Positions 10,136 to 19,174 of a stretch of 64,000 bases of DNA are shown one piece after another. Within the stretch, counting starts at the first letter, position 1. The number at the start of each line of letters is the position of its first letter. A program made the translations under genes and the position numbers. The stretch comes from Mycobacterium scrofulaceum (lineage in GTDB: Bacteria > Actinomycetota > Actinomycetes > Mycobacteriales > Mycobacteriaceae), in contig NZ_MVIJ01000007.1 of the NCBI RefSeq assembly GCF_002086735.1, positions 92,652 through 156,651 on the forward strand, given 5' to 3'. The notes beneath the pieces were generated by a model. It was given only the letters and a program-made list of their open reading frames with translations. It was not told the origin of the DNA and searched no databases.

Positions 10136-13100
10136 GCGTCATGACCGTGGACAACCGCGAGGACAAGGCGGCCGCCCGGCAAGACGTGCGCGTGACGCGC
10201 TGGGTCGCGACGATCGCCGGGCTGATCGGTTTCGTCCTGTCGATCGCGACGCCGCTGCTGCCGGTCGTCCAAACCACCGCGACGCTCAACTGGCCGCAGA
10301 ACGGTCAACTCAACAGCGTTACCGCACCGCTGATTTCGCTGACCCCGGTCGACGTGACGGTAACCGTGCCGTGCTCGGTGGTGCGCGCCCTGCCGCCCGA
10401 GGGCGGGGTGATCCTGAGCACCGCCCCCAAGAAGGGCAAGGACGCCGCGCTGAACGCGCTGTTCGTGGTCGTCAACGGCAAGCGCGTCGACGTCACCGAC
10501 CGCAACGTGGTGATCGCCAGCGCGCCGCGGGATCAGGTGGCGGGCTCGCAATGCCAGCGCGTCGAGATCACCTCGACGAAGGCCGGCGCATTCGCCACGT
10601 TCGTCGGGCTGAAGGATCCGGCGGGCAGGCCGATCGGCGGCGGGTTCCCCGACCCGAACCTGCGGCCACAGATCGTCGGGGTGTTCACCGATCTCACCGG
10701 CCCGGCGCCGCCCGGGCTGCGCTTCTCGGCGACCATCGACACCCGGTTCTCCACGACCCCGACGACGTTGAAGCTGGCCGCGATGGTGCTGGCCATCGTG
10801 TCCACCATCGTCGCGCTGGTGGCGTTGTGGCGGCTCGACCAGCTGGACGGCCACCGGATGCGCCGGCTCATCCCCGCGAACTGGCGCACCTTCACCCTGG
10901 CCGACGTCACGGTGATCTTCGGCTTCGTGCTCTGGCACGTGATCGGGGCGAATTCGTCCGACGACGGCTACATCCTGGGCATGGCCCGCGTCGCCGACCA
11001 CGCCGGCTACATGTCGAACTACTTCCGCTGGTTCGGCAGCCCGGAGGACCCCTTCGGCTGGTATTACAACCTGCTGGCGCTGATGACCCATGTCAGCGAC
11101 GCCAGCCTGTGGATGCGGTTGCCGGACCTGATCGCGGGAATCGTCTGCTGGCTGCTCCTTTCGCGCGAGGTGCTGCCCCGGTTGGGACCCGCGGTGGCCG
11201 CCAGCAAGCCGGCGAACTGGGCGGCGGGCATGGTGCTGCTCACCGCCTGGATGCCGTTCGACAACGGCCTGCGGCCCGAGCCGATCATCGCCGTCGGCTC
11301 GCTGATCACCTACGTGCTGATCGAGCGCTCGATGCGCTACAGCCGGCTGACGCCAGCGGCGCTGGCGGTCATCACGGCCGCGTTCACCCTGGGCGTCCAG
11401 CCCACCGGATTGATCGCGGTGGCCGCGCTGGTCGCCGGTGGCCGTCCCATCCTGCGAATCCTGGTCCGCCGGCACCGGCTGGTCGGCACCTGGCCGTTGG
11501 TGGCGCCCATGCTCGCCGCCGGCACGGTCATCCTGACCGTGGTGTTCGCCGATCAGACGCTGTCAACGGTGTTGGAGGCCACCAGGATCCGGACCGCGAT
11601 CGGGCCCAGCCAGGCCTGGTACACCGAGAACCTGCGCTACTACTACCTCATTCTGCCCACCGTCGACGGCTCGCTCTCGCGCCGCTTCGGCTTTTTGGTC
11701 ACCGCGCTGTGCCTCTTCACGGCGTTGTTCATCATGTTGCGGCGCAAGCGAATTCCCGGCGTGGCGCGCGGGCCGGCCTGGCGGCTGATGGGCGTCATCT
11801 TCGGCACCATGTTCTTTTTGATGTTCACCCCCACCAAGTGGGTGCACCACTTCGGGCTGTTCGCGGCGGTGGGCGCCGCGATGGCGGCGCTGACCACCGT
11901 GCTGGTGTCGCCGAAGGTGCTGCGCTGGTCGCGCAACCGGATGGCGTTCCTGGCGGCGCTGATGTTCATCTTGGCGCTGTGCTTCGCCACCACCAACGGC
12001 TGGTGGTATGTCTCCAGCTACGGCGTGCCATTCAACAGCAGCATGCCCAAGATCGGCGGAATCTCGATCAGCACGATCTTTTTCGCGCTGTTCGCGGTCA
12101 CCGCGGTGTACGCGGCCTGGCTGCACTTCGTCGATCCCAGCCACGGCGAGGGCCGGCTGGCGCGAGCGCTGACGGCGGCGCCGATCCCGCTGGCGGCCGG
12201 CTTCATGGCGCTGGTGTTCATCGCGTCGATGGTGGCCGGCATCGTTCGCCAGTACCCGACCTACTCCAACGCCTGGGACAACCTGCGCGAGTTCAGCGGC
12301 GGCTGCGGCCTGGCCGACGACGTCCTCGTGGAGCCGGACAGCAACGCCGGCTTCATGGCGGCGCTGCCCGACAACTTCGGGCCGTTGGGGCCGCTGGGCG
12401 GGGTCAACCCGACGGGCTTCACCCCCAACGGCGTGCCGGACCGCACGCTGGCCGAGTCGGTCAAGGAGACGTCGGTGCCCCAGCCCGGCACCGATTACGA
12501 CTGGGACGCGCCGCTCAAGCTGACGACCCCGGGCATCAACGGGTCGACGGTGCCGCTGCCGTACGGCCTCAACCCCGATCAGGTCCCGCTGGCCGGCAGC
12601 TACGCGACCGGGGCGCAACAGCAGAGCAGATTGACCTCGGCGTGGTACCAACTGCCGAAGGCCGACGCCGGGCACCCGCTGGTCGTGGTGACCGCCGCGG
12701 GCACGATCGCCGGCAACAGCATCCTGCACCACCACACCGGCGGGCAGACCGTGGAATTGGAAATCGGCAGGCCCGGTCCCGGCGGCTCCGTGCTGCCGGC
12801 CGGACGGCTGGTGCCCTACGACCTGTACGGCGAGCAACCCAAGGTGTGGCGCAACCTTCGCTTCCCACGCTCGCAGATCCCCGCCGACGCGGTGGCGGTG
12901 CGAGTGGTCGCCGAGGACCTGTCTTTGACGCCGGACGACTGGGTCGCGCTGACCCCGCCGCGCGTGCCGGAACTGCGCTCGCTGCAGGAGTACGTCGGGT
13001 CGACACAGCCGGTGCTGATGGACTGGGCGGTCGGGCTGGCCTTCCCGTGCCAGCAGCCGATGCTGCACGTCAACGGCGTCACCGAGATCCCCAAGTTCCG

Positions 13101-13359
13101 CATCACGCCGGACTACAACGCCAAGAAGCAGGACACCGACACCTGGCAGGACGGCGTCAACGGCGGCCTGCTGGGCATCACCGACCTGCTGCTGCGTGCG
13201 CACGTGATGTCGACCTACCTGTCCCACGACTGGGGTCGCGACTGGGGATCGCTGCGCAAGTTCGACACCATCGCCGATGCGCGTCCCGCGCAGCTCGACC
13301 TCGGCACCGCGACCCGCAGCGGGTGGTGGTCCCCGGGCCCGATCCGCATTAAGCCCTAG
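10132..13359 (+). CDS. embB: EmbB, arabinosyltransferase and main ethambutol target
   Basis: A 1075-aa GT-C arabinosyltransferase with the acidic motif in the segment [15 protein letters not shown] and a C-terminal carbohydrate-binding domain ending [11 protein letters not shown]. It lacks a ~20-residue loop that I recall after LDQLDG in M. tuberculosis. With the resulting offset of 22, Met284 (codon 10981-10983, ATG) is the residue corresponding to Met306. Pro384 (11281-11283) corresponds to Gly406, a position where the M. tuberculosis protein has Gly and resistant strains have substitutions. EmbA and EmbC here also have Pro at this site. The start at 10132 is ATGA-coupled to embA. An ATG at 10141 is an alternative. 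Confidence 0.95.
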   Translation: MSVMTVDNREDKAAARQDVRVTRWVATIAGLIGFVLSIATPLLPVVQTTATLNWPQNGQLNSVTAPLISLTPVDVTVTVPCSVVRALPPEGGVILSTAPKKGKDAALNALFVVVNGKRVDVTDRNVVIASAPRDQVAGSQCQRVEITSTKAGAFATFVGLKDPAGRPIGGGFPDPNLRPQIVGVFTDLTGPAPPGLRFSATIDTRFSTTPTTLKLAAMVLAIVSTIVALVALWRLDQLDGHRMRRLIPANWRTFTLADVTVIFGFVLWHVIGANSSDDGYILGMARVADHAGYMSNYFRWFGSPEDPFGWYYNLLALMTHVSDASLWMRLPDLIAGIVCWLLLSREVLPRLGPAVAASKPANWAAGMVLLTAWMPFDNGLRPEPIIAVGSLITYVLIERSMRYSRLTPAALAVITAAFTLGVQPTGLIAVAALVAGGRPILRILVRRHRLVGTWPLVAPMLAAGTVILTVVFADQTLSTVLEATRIRTAIGPSQAWYTENLRYYYLILPTVDGSLSRRFGFLVTALCLFTALFIMLRRKRIPGVARGPAWRLMGVIFGTMFFLMFTPTKWVHHFGLFAAVGAAMAALTTVLVSPKVLRWSRNRMAFLAALMFILALCFATTNGWWYVSSYGVPFNSSMPKIGGISISTIFFALFAVTAVYAAWLHFVDPSHGEGRLARALTAAPIPLAAGFMALVFIASMVAGIVRQYPTYSNAWDNLREFSGGCGLADDVLVEPDSNAGFMAALPDNFGPLGPLGGVNPTGFTPNGVPDRTLAESVKETSVPQPGTDYDWDAPLKLTTPGINGSTVPLPYGLNPDQVPLAGSYATGAQQQSRLTSAWYQLPKADAGHPLVVVTAAGTIAGNSILHHHTGGQTVELEIGRPGPGGSVLPAGRLVPYDLYGEQPKVWRNLRFPRSQIPADAVAVRVVAEDLSLTPDDWVALTPPRVPELRSLQEYVGSTQPVLMDWAVGLAFPCQQPMLHVNGVTEIPKFRITPDYNAKKQDTDTWQDGVNGGLLGITDLLLRAHVMSTYLSHDWGRDWGSLRKFDTIADARPAQLDLGTATRSGWWSPGPIRIKP

Positions 13360-13385
13360 CGGTTTATAGGGGGTTTCGAACCACA

Positions 13386-13422
13386 ATTCGTCAGCCGCCA
13401 AATACCGCTCAAATTGACGAAT
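13386..13422. repeat. Inverted repeat downstream of embB
   Basis: ATTCGTCA at 13386-13393 is matched by TGACGAAT at 13415-13422, with a 21-nt spacer. It lies in the 156-bp gap between embB and the next gene. It could form a hairpin ending the emb transcript or bind a dimeric regulator. There is no T-run, so I cannot decide between these. Confidence 0.5.
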
Positions 13423-13479
13423 GAGTAATTGTCGGCAATAGGTTTAATTGGGCCGCGATCGGGTTAATCCGTAAACCGC

Positions 13480-13495
13480 TGTGATCCAGTTCACA
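13480..13495. promoter_or_regulatory. CRP-like binding site
   Basis: TGTGATCCAGTTCACA is a perfect match to the TGTGA-N6-TCACA consensus of the CRP/FNR family (Rv3676 Crp in M. tuberculosis). Its 3' end is 20 bp from the ATG of the secreted-protein gene at 13516. A site this close to the start more often represses, but the transcription start is not known. Confidence 0.7.
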
Positions 13496-13515
13496 CGGGG
13501 GAAACGGGTGAGCCG

Positions 13516-14022
13516 ATGTATACGCTTACACGCTTGGGAACATGTGCGGCCGTGGTCACTTCGGTGACCACCGGCATCGCGACATCGGGGGCCGCCACGG
13601 CCGGCGCCGAGGGCGGCACCACGGTCGTCCTGGACAACTATTTGCGGCGCTGCGATTTCAGCCGGGTCAGTGTCGCCCCGCAGGTCCCGAGCCCGATGCT
13701 CGGCACGGGTTCCGCGACGATCCACACCACCGGGTCAAAAGCGATCGCGGAGGTCCACCTCTACGACGAGCCCGAACCGGGCACCCAGTTCGACGTTGGA
13801 CTCATCCAGATGCCCAGGACCTCGTCGAGTACCTGCGGACCGGGCGATCCGGGCACCGCGTTCTCCGGCATGCAGACCGATGCCGCCGGCAACGGAGCGG
13901 CGACAGTGCAGGACACCATTCGGCCCGGCACCACGGGCGTGTGGGTAATTGTCGAGCGGCGCAACGCGAACTCGCAGAATCCGGCGGAGTTTTACACCTC
14001 CGAGTTCGTGGCGCCGGTATAG
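13516..14022 (+). CDS. Small secreted protein of unknown function
   Basis: A 168-aa protein with an N-terminal signal-like segment (residues ~1-30, small hydrophobic and Ala/Thr-rich, probable cleavage near ATAGA-E). The mature part is about 138 residues, has two cysteines (in the segments YLRRCDF and SSTCGPG) that could form a disulfide, and looks beta-rich. I do not recognise the family by name. It has no lipobox. A purine-rich GGGGGAAACGGG lies just upstream of the ATG as the ribosome-binding region, and a CRP-like site is 20 bp upstream. In M. tuberculosis a different gene (Rv3796) lies here between embB and fadE35. Confidence 0.7.
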   Translation: MYTLTRLGTCAAVVTSVTTGIATSGAATAGAEGGTTVVLDNYLRRCDFSRVSVAPQVPSPMLGTGSATIHTTGSKAIAEVHLYDEPEPGTQFDVGLIQMPRTSSSTCGPGDPGTAFSGMQTDAAGNGAATVQDTIRPGTTGVWVIVERRNANSQNPAEFYTSEFVAPV

Positions 14023-14129
14023 CCGCGGTCCCGCCGAGGCAGTGCCATAAGTCCCTATCTGGGCGCCCCGGGCAAGTGCTCCCCTAAAGGGGATCGCCGA
14101 ATGACCGGCGTCGGATGAAAGGCACGGCA

Positions 14130-14597
14130 ATGGACGCTTCACCACAGTCGCAGACCGCGACACGCTTTTTCTCCCGCGTGCTCGGTCCCTTTCTGGTCAT
14201 TGTCGACGTGACGGCGGTCGCGCGCGCCTCCGACATGCAGTCGCTGCTGTCGCAATTCGAGGCGAATTCGATGTGGACCTTCGTCACCGGCGCCTTCATC
14301 TTGCTGGTCGGCCTGACGATTGTTGCCGCGCACCAAAGTTGGCGCGGCACCGCGGCGGTCATCGTGTCCCTGATCGGCTGGCTGATCGTGCTGCGCGGGC
14401 TGCTGCTGGTGGCCTTCCCCAGGTTCTTCGCTTCGCTGGCCAACGACATGATCGGCGCGCAAGCCTGGTGGATCGCGCTGTGCGTCGTCTTCGCCGTGGT
14501 CGGCCTCTACCTGACCTATGTCGGCTGGGCACCCGCACCGAATCGACCGACATCGCAAGCGGCGGCCGCCAACCCGGATCTGCCGCGAGCCGCGTGA
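14130..14597 (+). CDS. Four-helix membrane protein coupled to an FHA gene
   Basis: A 155-aa protein with about four predicted membrane helices: near the N-terminus (VLGPFLVIVDVTAVA), then MWTFVTGAFILLVGLTIVA, AAVIVSLIGWLIVLRGLLLVA and WWIALCVVFAVVGLYLTYVG. There is no recognised catalytic motif and the function is unknown. The ATG at 14130 is chosen because AAAGG sits at a good distance. A start at 14115 would add MKGTA. The stop TGA overlaps the GTG start of the FHA gene (GTGA), so the two proteins are probably made together and may interact. Confidence 0.7.
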   Translation: MDASPQSQTATRFFSRVLGPFLVIVDVTAVARASDMQSLLSQFEANSMWTFVTGAFILLVGLTIVAAHQSWRGTAAVIVSLIGWLIVLRGLLLVAFPRFFASLANDMIGAQAWWIALCVVFAVVGLYLTYVGWAPAPNRPTSQAAAANPDLPRAA

Positions 14598-15037
14598 GCG
14601 ACACGGGGTCGACGCCGCCGAAGCCGACTCAGGGCGAGGGCGTGCAGGAGCGAACCGGCGACATGGGCACCGCGGTAACCGCCGAGTTCGACGCGCCGGC
14701 AACCGCCGGCGTGGGGATCGAAAACAGGCCGGCGCTCAGCCCGGGCTCCGCGGTGCTCGTCGTCACCCGCGGGCCCAACACCGGCTCCCGGTTCGCGCTG
14801 ACCCAGCCCGTCATGTCCGCGGGCCGCCATCCGGACAGCGACATCTACCTCGACGACATCACCGTCAGCCGCCGGCACGCCGAATTCCTCAGCGAGGGTG
14901 GTCAATTCCGCATGGTCGACGTGGGCAGCATGAACCACACCTATTTGAACCGGGAGCCGGTCGACGCGGCGGTGCTGGCCGACGGCGACGAGATCCAGAT
15001 CGGCCGGGTGCGTCTGGTTTTCCTGACGGGCGCGTAG
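14594..15037 (+). CDS. GarA-like FHA-domain protein
   Basis: A 147-aa protein close to GarA (Rv1827), the phosphorylation-controlled regulator of 2-oxoglutarate metabolism. The FHA domain covers about residues 50-145, with conserved Gly77-Arg78, Ser92 and Arg93-Arg94-His95. It differs from GarA in two ways. The N-terminal region lacks the ETTS phospho-switch used by PknB and PknG. The usual Asn-Gly of the phospho-threonine loop is Asn114-His115. FHA domains bind phosphothreonine peptides, so the domain may still bind a kinase target. The GTG at 14594 is preferred because it is coupled to the upstream membrane-protein gene. An internal ATG at 14663 would remove the first 23 residues but leave the FHA domain whole. 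Confidence 0.8.
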   Translation: MSDTGSTPPKPTQGEGVQERTGDMGTAVTAEFDAPATAGVGIENRPALSPGSAVLVVTRGPNTGSRFALTQPVMSAGRHPDSDIYLDDITVSRRHAEFLSEGGQFRMVDVGSMNHTYLNREPVDAAVLADGDEIQIGRVRLVFLTGA

Positions 15038-15047
15038 CGTCTCACCC

Positions 15048-16820
15048 ATGAGCGACTACGCCGTGGAGGCGGTGGACCGGCTGCCCTTTTCCACCGAGGA
15101 GAAGTCGCGGCGCTATCGAACCGAGAACTACAGCGGAGCGGTCGGCCTGAACTGGTACCGCACCGATCCCACCCTGCAGTTCACCATGGCGTATTACCTG
15201 CAGCCCGAGGAATTGGCGGTCGTGGAGCCGCATCTGGTGCGGATGGGCGAGTTGATGGGCGGCCCGGTCGCGAGGTGGGCGGAGGAGACCGATCACAGCC
15301 CGCCGCGGCTGGAGCGCTACGACCGCTGGGGGCACGACATCAGCCATGTCGTCATGCCGGCCTCTTTCACGCAATCCAAGCGCGCGGTCCTCGGCGCCCA
15401 GCAGGCCCTGCGCGACGACGCTCGCGCCGCCAAGATCAGCTCGGGCCTGAGCCTGTTCGCGTCCAACTATCTGCTGAACCAGGCCGACATCGGGATGGGC
15501 TGCGCGCTGGGCACCGGCGGCGGCATGGTCCAGTCATTGGTGGCCGCGTACGCGCCGGCCGACGTGCGAGAGCACGTGCTGGCCAAGTTCGCCTCCGGCG
15601 AGTGGGCGGGTGAGACCGCTCAACTGTTGACCGAACGCACCGGCGGCTCGGACCTGGGTGCGCTGGAGGCGACGGCGACACGCGCGGGCGACTCCTGGAT
15701 CCTCAACGGGTTCAAGTGGTTTGCGTCCAACTGCGCCGGCGAGGCGTTCGTCGTGCTGGCAAAGCCCGAGGGTGCGCCCGACTCGACACGGGGCGTCGCC
15801 AATTTCCTGGTGTTGCGCACCCGCCGCGACGGGTCGCGCAACGGGGTGCGGGTGCGCCGGCTGAAGGACAAACTCGGCACCCGCTCGGTGGCCTCCGGCG
15901 AGGTGGAATTCGTTGACGCGGAAGCGTTTCTGCTGTCCGGGGAACCCACCGGCGACGCGGGCCCGTCCGACGGCAAGGGGCTCGGCCGCATGATGGAGCT
16001 CACCAACGCCGCGCGGCTCGGCATCGCCCTGTTCGGCCTCGGCAACGCGCGCCGCGCGCTGGTCGAGTCGCTGTGTTACGCCCGGCGGCGGCACGCGTTC
16101 GGCGGAGCGCTCATCGACAAGCCGCTGATGCGGCGCAAGCTCGCCGAGATGGTCGTCGACGTCGAAGCCGCGCAGGCAATGGTTTTCGACGGCACCGGCG
16201 CCACCAACCATCGCCAGCCCCGCGCCATGCGGCAACGCATCGCCGTGCCGGTCACCAAGCTGAAGGCCTGCCGGCTCGGGATCACCGCGGCGTCGGACGC
16301 GATCGAGATCCACGGCGGCAACGGCTATATCGAGACGTGGCCGGTGGCCCGGTTGCTGCGCGACGCGCAGGTCAACACGATCTGGGAGGGGCCCGACAAC
16401 ATCCTGTGCCTGGACGTGCGGCGCGGCATCGAGCAGACCCGCGCCCACGAGCCGCTGCTGGCGCGGCTGCGCGACGCGATGGCGGTGTCCGACGACGACG
16501 ACACCACCCGATTGGTGGCCGGGCGCATCGAGGATCTGGACGCGGCGATCACCGCGTGGTCCAAGCTGGACCGTGACACGGGCGAGGCACGCCTGTTCCC
16601 GCTGGCCCAGTTCATGGGCGACGTGTACGCCGCGGCGTTGCTCACCGAGCAGGCCGCGTGGGAACGCGCCACCCGCGGCGCGGAGCGCAAGGCGCTGGTC
16701 GCCCGGCTCTACGCGCAGCGTTATCTCGCTGATCGCGGAGCGCTGCGCGGCATCGACGCCGAGTCCGACGAGGCGCTGGAGCGGTTCGACGAGCTACTGG
16801 ACGGGGCGTTCACCGGTTAG
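15048..16820 (+). CDS. fadE35: FadE35-type acyl-CoA dehydrogenase
   Basis: A 590-aa flavin acyl-CoA dehydrogenase of the long AidB-like subfamily, close to the 593 aa of Rv3797. The FAD/substrate-binding segment is around TERTGGSDLGALEATATR. The C-terminal helical domain contains EIHGGNGYIETWPVARLLRD, and then NTIWEGPDNI, which contacts flavin in the family. It probably oxidises an acyl-CoA to the 2-enoyl-CoA with electron transfer to ETF. The substrate is unknown. It begins 10 bp after the FHA gene. Synteny (after emb, before accD4) supports the name. Confidence 0.85.
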   Translation: MSDYAVEAVDRLPFSTEEKSRRYRTENYSGAVGLNWYRTDPTLQFTMAYYLQPEELAVVEPHLVRMGELMGGPVARWAEETDHSPPRLERYDRWGHDISHVVMPASFTQSKRAVLGAQQALRDDARAAKISSGLSLFASNYLLNQADIGMGCALGTGGGMVQSLVAAYAPADVREHVLAKFASGEWAGETAQLLTERTGGSDLGALEATATRAGDSWILNGFKWFASNCAGEAFVVLAKPEGAPDSTRGVANFLVLRTRRDGSRNGVRVRRLKDKLGTRSVASGEVEFVDAEAFLLSGEPTGDAGPSDGKGLGRMMELTNAARLGIALFGLGNARRALVESLCYARRRHAFGGALIDKPLMRRKLAEMVVDVEAAQAMVFDGTGATNHRQPRAMRQRIAVPVTKLKACRLGITAASDAIEIHGGNGYIETWPVARLLRDAQVNTIWEGPDNILCLDVRRGIEQTRAHEPLLARLRDAMAVSDDDDTTRLVAGRIEDLDAAITAWSKLDRDTGEARLFPLAQFMGDVYAAALLTEQAAWERATRGAERKALVARLYAQRYLADRGALRGIDAESDEALERFDELLDGAFTG

Positions 16821-16943
16821 CGCGCTGTCCGCCGACGGCGCTCACCTGGGACATCGCTGAGAGTTTCGTGCGGCGCATCGGCCCAGGGGCGCAGCGGGTA
16901 CCCGGGATCGCAGACGAGCACCTGATGGTCGGAAGGTTGAGTG

Positions 16944-17498
16944 ATGTCGCCCGTCACCCGAGGCCCCATGGGCAGATTGACGTCCGGACTACGCCTGGTC
17001 TCCCGGAAGCAAAGCCACTTCCGCAGCGGCCGGTGGCTGCTGTTGGCCGACGGGGTGCTGCTGATCGTTCTGGGCGCCGCCGGGTTGGTCTCCGCCGCGT
17101 TCCATCGTCACGCACCGCCCACCGGGGCCCCGTTGCTCGGGCTCGCGTTGACCCCCTGGCACAGCACACTGCTGCTCGGGCTCGGGCTGCTGGCCGCGGT
17201 CGGAGTCGTCGGTCGGCACGCGGCGGTCGCCGCGGCCGGGCTCTGCACGGTGGTTTTCACGGCCCTGGTGATCATCGGCGCGATCGCGGCGGCACATCAT
17301 GCGCCGGGCCCGCTCGGCTTCGAGCCGCGCGACATCGTGTTGCACGGCGTGCTGGCAGTGACGAGTTTCGCCGTGCTGTATTGGCTCCTCCCGGACGTCC
17401 TGGAGGGGCCGGATTGGATACCGCGCCAGGAAGCCGGGACTGATCAAGGCCCTGCGTCGACCACCCCGCCGGCGGGTCAGCCGTCCGACGGGGCCTGA
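16944..17498 (+). CDS. Four-helix membrane protein (DUF4383-like)
   Basis: A 184-aa protein with about four membrane helices (WLLLADGVLLIVLGAAGLVS, STLLLGLGLLAAVGVVG, AAAGLCTVVFTALVIIGAIA, and a fourth near VLHGVLAVTSFAVLYWLL) and a hydrophilic C-terminal tail. The pattern resembles the DUF4383 family, but I am not certain. The ATG at 16944 is chosen because GGAAGG (16931-16936) is 7 nt upstream. A GTG at 16941 would be too close. M. tuberculosis has an insertion sequence (Rv3798) at the equivalent position. The function is unknown. Confidence 0.65.
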   Translation: MSPVTRGPMGRLTSGLRLVSRKQSHFRSGRWLLLADGVLLIVLGAAGLVSAAFHRHAPPTGAPLLGLALTPWHSTLLLGLGLLAAVGVVGRHAAVAAAGLCTVVFTALVIIGAIAAAHHAPGPLGFEPRDIVLHGVLAVTSFAVLYWLLPDVLEGPDWIPRQEAGTDQGPASTTPPAGQPSDGA

Positions 17499-17532
17499 AG
17501 CCAGGCACGCTGACGGGCCGGCCCGTATCACT

Positions 17533-17594
17533 CGCGAGCAGACGCAAAATCGCCCAAACTCGCCGTGAGACATGCGATTTTGCGTCTGCTCGCG
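17533..17594. terminator. Perfect 21-bp palindrome between convergent genes
   Basis: CGCGAGCAGACGCAAAATCG plus C at 17533-17553 is exactly reverse-complemented at 17574-17594, with a 20-nt spacer. It lies between two convergent genes (membrane protein, +, and accD4, -), where a strong hairpin could end transcription from both sides. I recall similar short palindromes scattered in mycobacterial intergenic DNA, so it may also be a dispersed repeat. This needs a genome search. Confidence 0.65.
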
Positions 17595-17602
17595 GAAGAA
17601 AA

Positions 17603-19174
17603 CTAGACCGGGATCAGGCCGTGCTTGCGCGCGGTGCGGAACCACAACTGCTTGTCCCGCAACAGCCTCAGCGACTTGCGCAGCAGCAGCCGCGTCTCGT
17701 GCGGGTCGATGACCGCGTCGATGAAGCCGCGTTCGGCCGCGGTCCACGGGATCGCCATGTTGAGGTTGTAGCCCTCGATGAAGTCCTTCTTGATCTGCTG
17801 CGCCTCGGGCGTCGTCGGGTCGGGGAACCGCTTCATCAGCAGCTGAGCGGCGCCCTCGGCGCCGATCACCGCGATGCGCGCCGTGGGCCAGGCGAAGTTG
17901 AAGTCCGCGGTCAGCTGCCGGGACCCCATCACGGCGTAGGCGCCGCCGTAGGACTTACGCACCGTGATGGTCACCTTGGGGACGTCGGCCTCCACCACGG
18001 AGTAGAGGAACCGCCCGCCGCGCTTGATGATGCCCCGCTTCTCCTCCTCGGCGCCCGGCAGGAAGCCCGGCGTGTCCACCACGAAGACCAGCGGAATGTT
18101 GAAGGAGTCGCAGAACCGGATGAAGCGCGCCGCCTTGTCGGACGCCTCGTTGTCGATCGCCCCCGACATGTGCATGGGCTGGTTGGCGATCACCCCCACG
18201 GGGTGGCCGTCGACGCGCGCGTACCCGGTGATGATGGCCGGCCCGTGCTGCGCGGCGACGTCGAGGAAGTCACCGTCGTCGAAGATGCGCAGCAGGATCT
18301 CGTGCATGTCGTAGGCGGCGTTGTCGGAGTCCGGCACGATCGCGTCGAGCTCCAGGTCGGTCGGGGTGATCTCCGGCTCCAGGCCGGGGTTGACGATCGG
18401 CGGCTTGCCGAAGGTGCTCGACGGCAGGAACGACAGGAAGTCGCGCACGTAACCGAACGCCTCGGCCTCGGAGTCCACCACCTGGTGGATGTTGCCGTAG
18501 CGGGCCTGCGCGTCGGACCCGCCCAGCTCGTCGAGGGTGACCTCCTCGCCGGTGACCTCGCGGATCACGTCCGGGCCGGTGACGAAGAAGTAGCCCTGGT
18601 CGCGCACCGACACGAGCAGGTCGTCCTGGATCGGCGAATACACCGCTCCGCCGGCGCATTTGCCGAAGATGAGGGAGATCTGCGGCACCAGTCCGGACAG
18701 CGCCTCGTGCCGGCGGCCCAGCTCGGCGTACCACGCCAGCGAGGTGACCGCGTCCTGGATGCGGGCGCCGCCCGAGTCCTGGATGCCGATGATCGGGCAG
18801 GCGACCATCGCGCACCACTCCATCAGCCGGGCCACCTTGCGGCCGAACATCTCGCCGACCGTGCCCTGGAACACCGTCTGGTCGTGGGAGAACACCCCGA
18901 CCGGCCGGCCGTCGATCATGGCGTGGCCGGTGACGCACCCGTCGCCGTAGAGCGCGGTCGGGTCGTTCGGCGTCTTGGCCAGCGCCCCGACCTCCATGAA
19001 GGTGCCCGGGTCGACCAGCGCGTGGATGCGGGCGCGAGCGCTGGGGATGCCCTTCTTCTCGCGCTTGGCGACGGCCTTCTCGCCGCCGGGCTCCATGGCC
19101 TTTTCCAGCCGCACATGCAGCTCGGCCAGTTTTTCGGCTGTCGTGTGAGCGCGAGAAGGCTCCGCACCGGTCAC
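17603..19174 (-). CDS. accD4: AccD4, long-chain acyl-CoA carboxylase carboxyltransferase
   Basis: A 523-aa biotin-dependent carboxyltransferase beta subunit, the length of Rv3799c. The N-lobe oxyanion segment [11 protein letters not shown] is at residues 133-143 and [10 protein letters not shown] at 171-180. The C-lobe has the segment [14 protein letters not shown]. In the AccA3-AccD4-AccD5-AccE complex it carboxylates C24-C26 acyl-CoA to the alpha-chain extender used by Pks13 in mycolic condensation. The GTG start (19172-19174) shares one base with the pks13 stop TAG, so the genes are tightly coupled in the fadD32-pks13-accD4 operon. Confidence 0.95.
   Translation of the reverse strand: MTGAEPSRAHTTAEKLAELHVRLEKAMEPGGEKAVAKREKKGIPSARARIHALVDPGTFMEVGALAKTPNDPTALYGDGCVTGHAMIDGRPVGVFSHDQTVFQGTVGEMFGRKVARLMEWCAMVACPIIGIQDSGGARIQDAVTSLAWYAELGRRHEALSGLVPQISLIFGKCAGGAVYSPIQDDLLVSVRDQGYFFVTGPDVIREVTGEEVTLDELGGSDAQARYGNIHQVVDSEAEAFGYVRDFLSFLPSSTFGKPPIVNPGLEPEITPTDLELDAIVPDSDNAAYDMHEILLRIFDDGDFLDVAAQHGPAIITGYARVDGHPVGVIANQPMHMSGAIDNEASDKAARFIRFCDSFNIPLVFVVDTPGFLPGAEEEKRGIIKRGGRFLYSVVEADVPKVTITVRKSYGGAYAVMGSRQLTADFNFAWPTARIAVIGAEGAAQLLMKRFPDPTTPEAQQIKKDFIEGYNLNMAIPWTAAERGFIDAVIDPHETRLLLRKSLRLLRDKQLWFRTARKHGLIPV

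Noticed and set aside
13480..13495. Palindrome as part of the embB terminator
   Set aside because: It is too short and has a T-poor flank; the exact CRP consensus and its position before the next gene explain it better.
17499..17602. Remnant of an insertion sequence between the membrane-protein gene and accD4 (M. tuberculosis has one here)
   Set aside because: The interval is only about 100 bp and consists mainly of the palindrome; no transposase fragment is visible.
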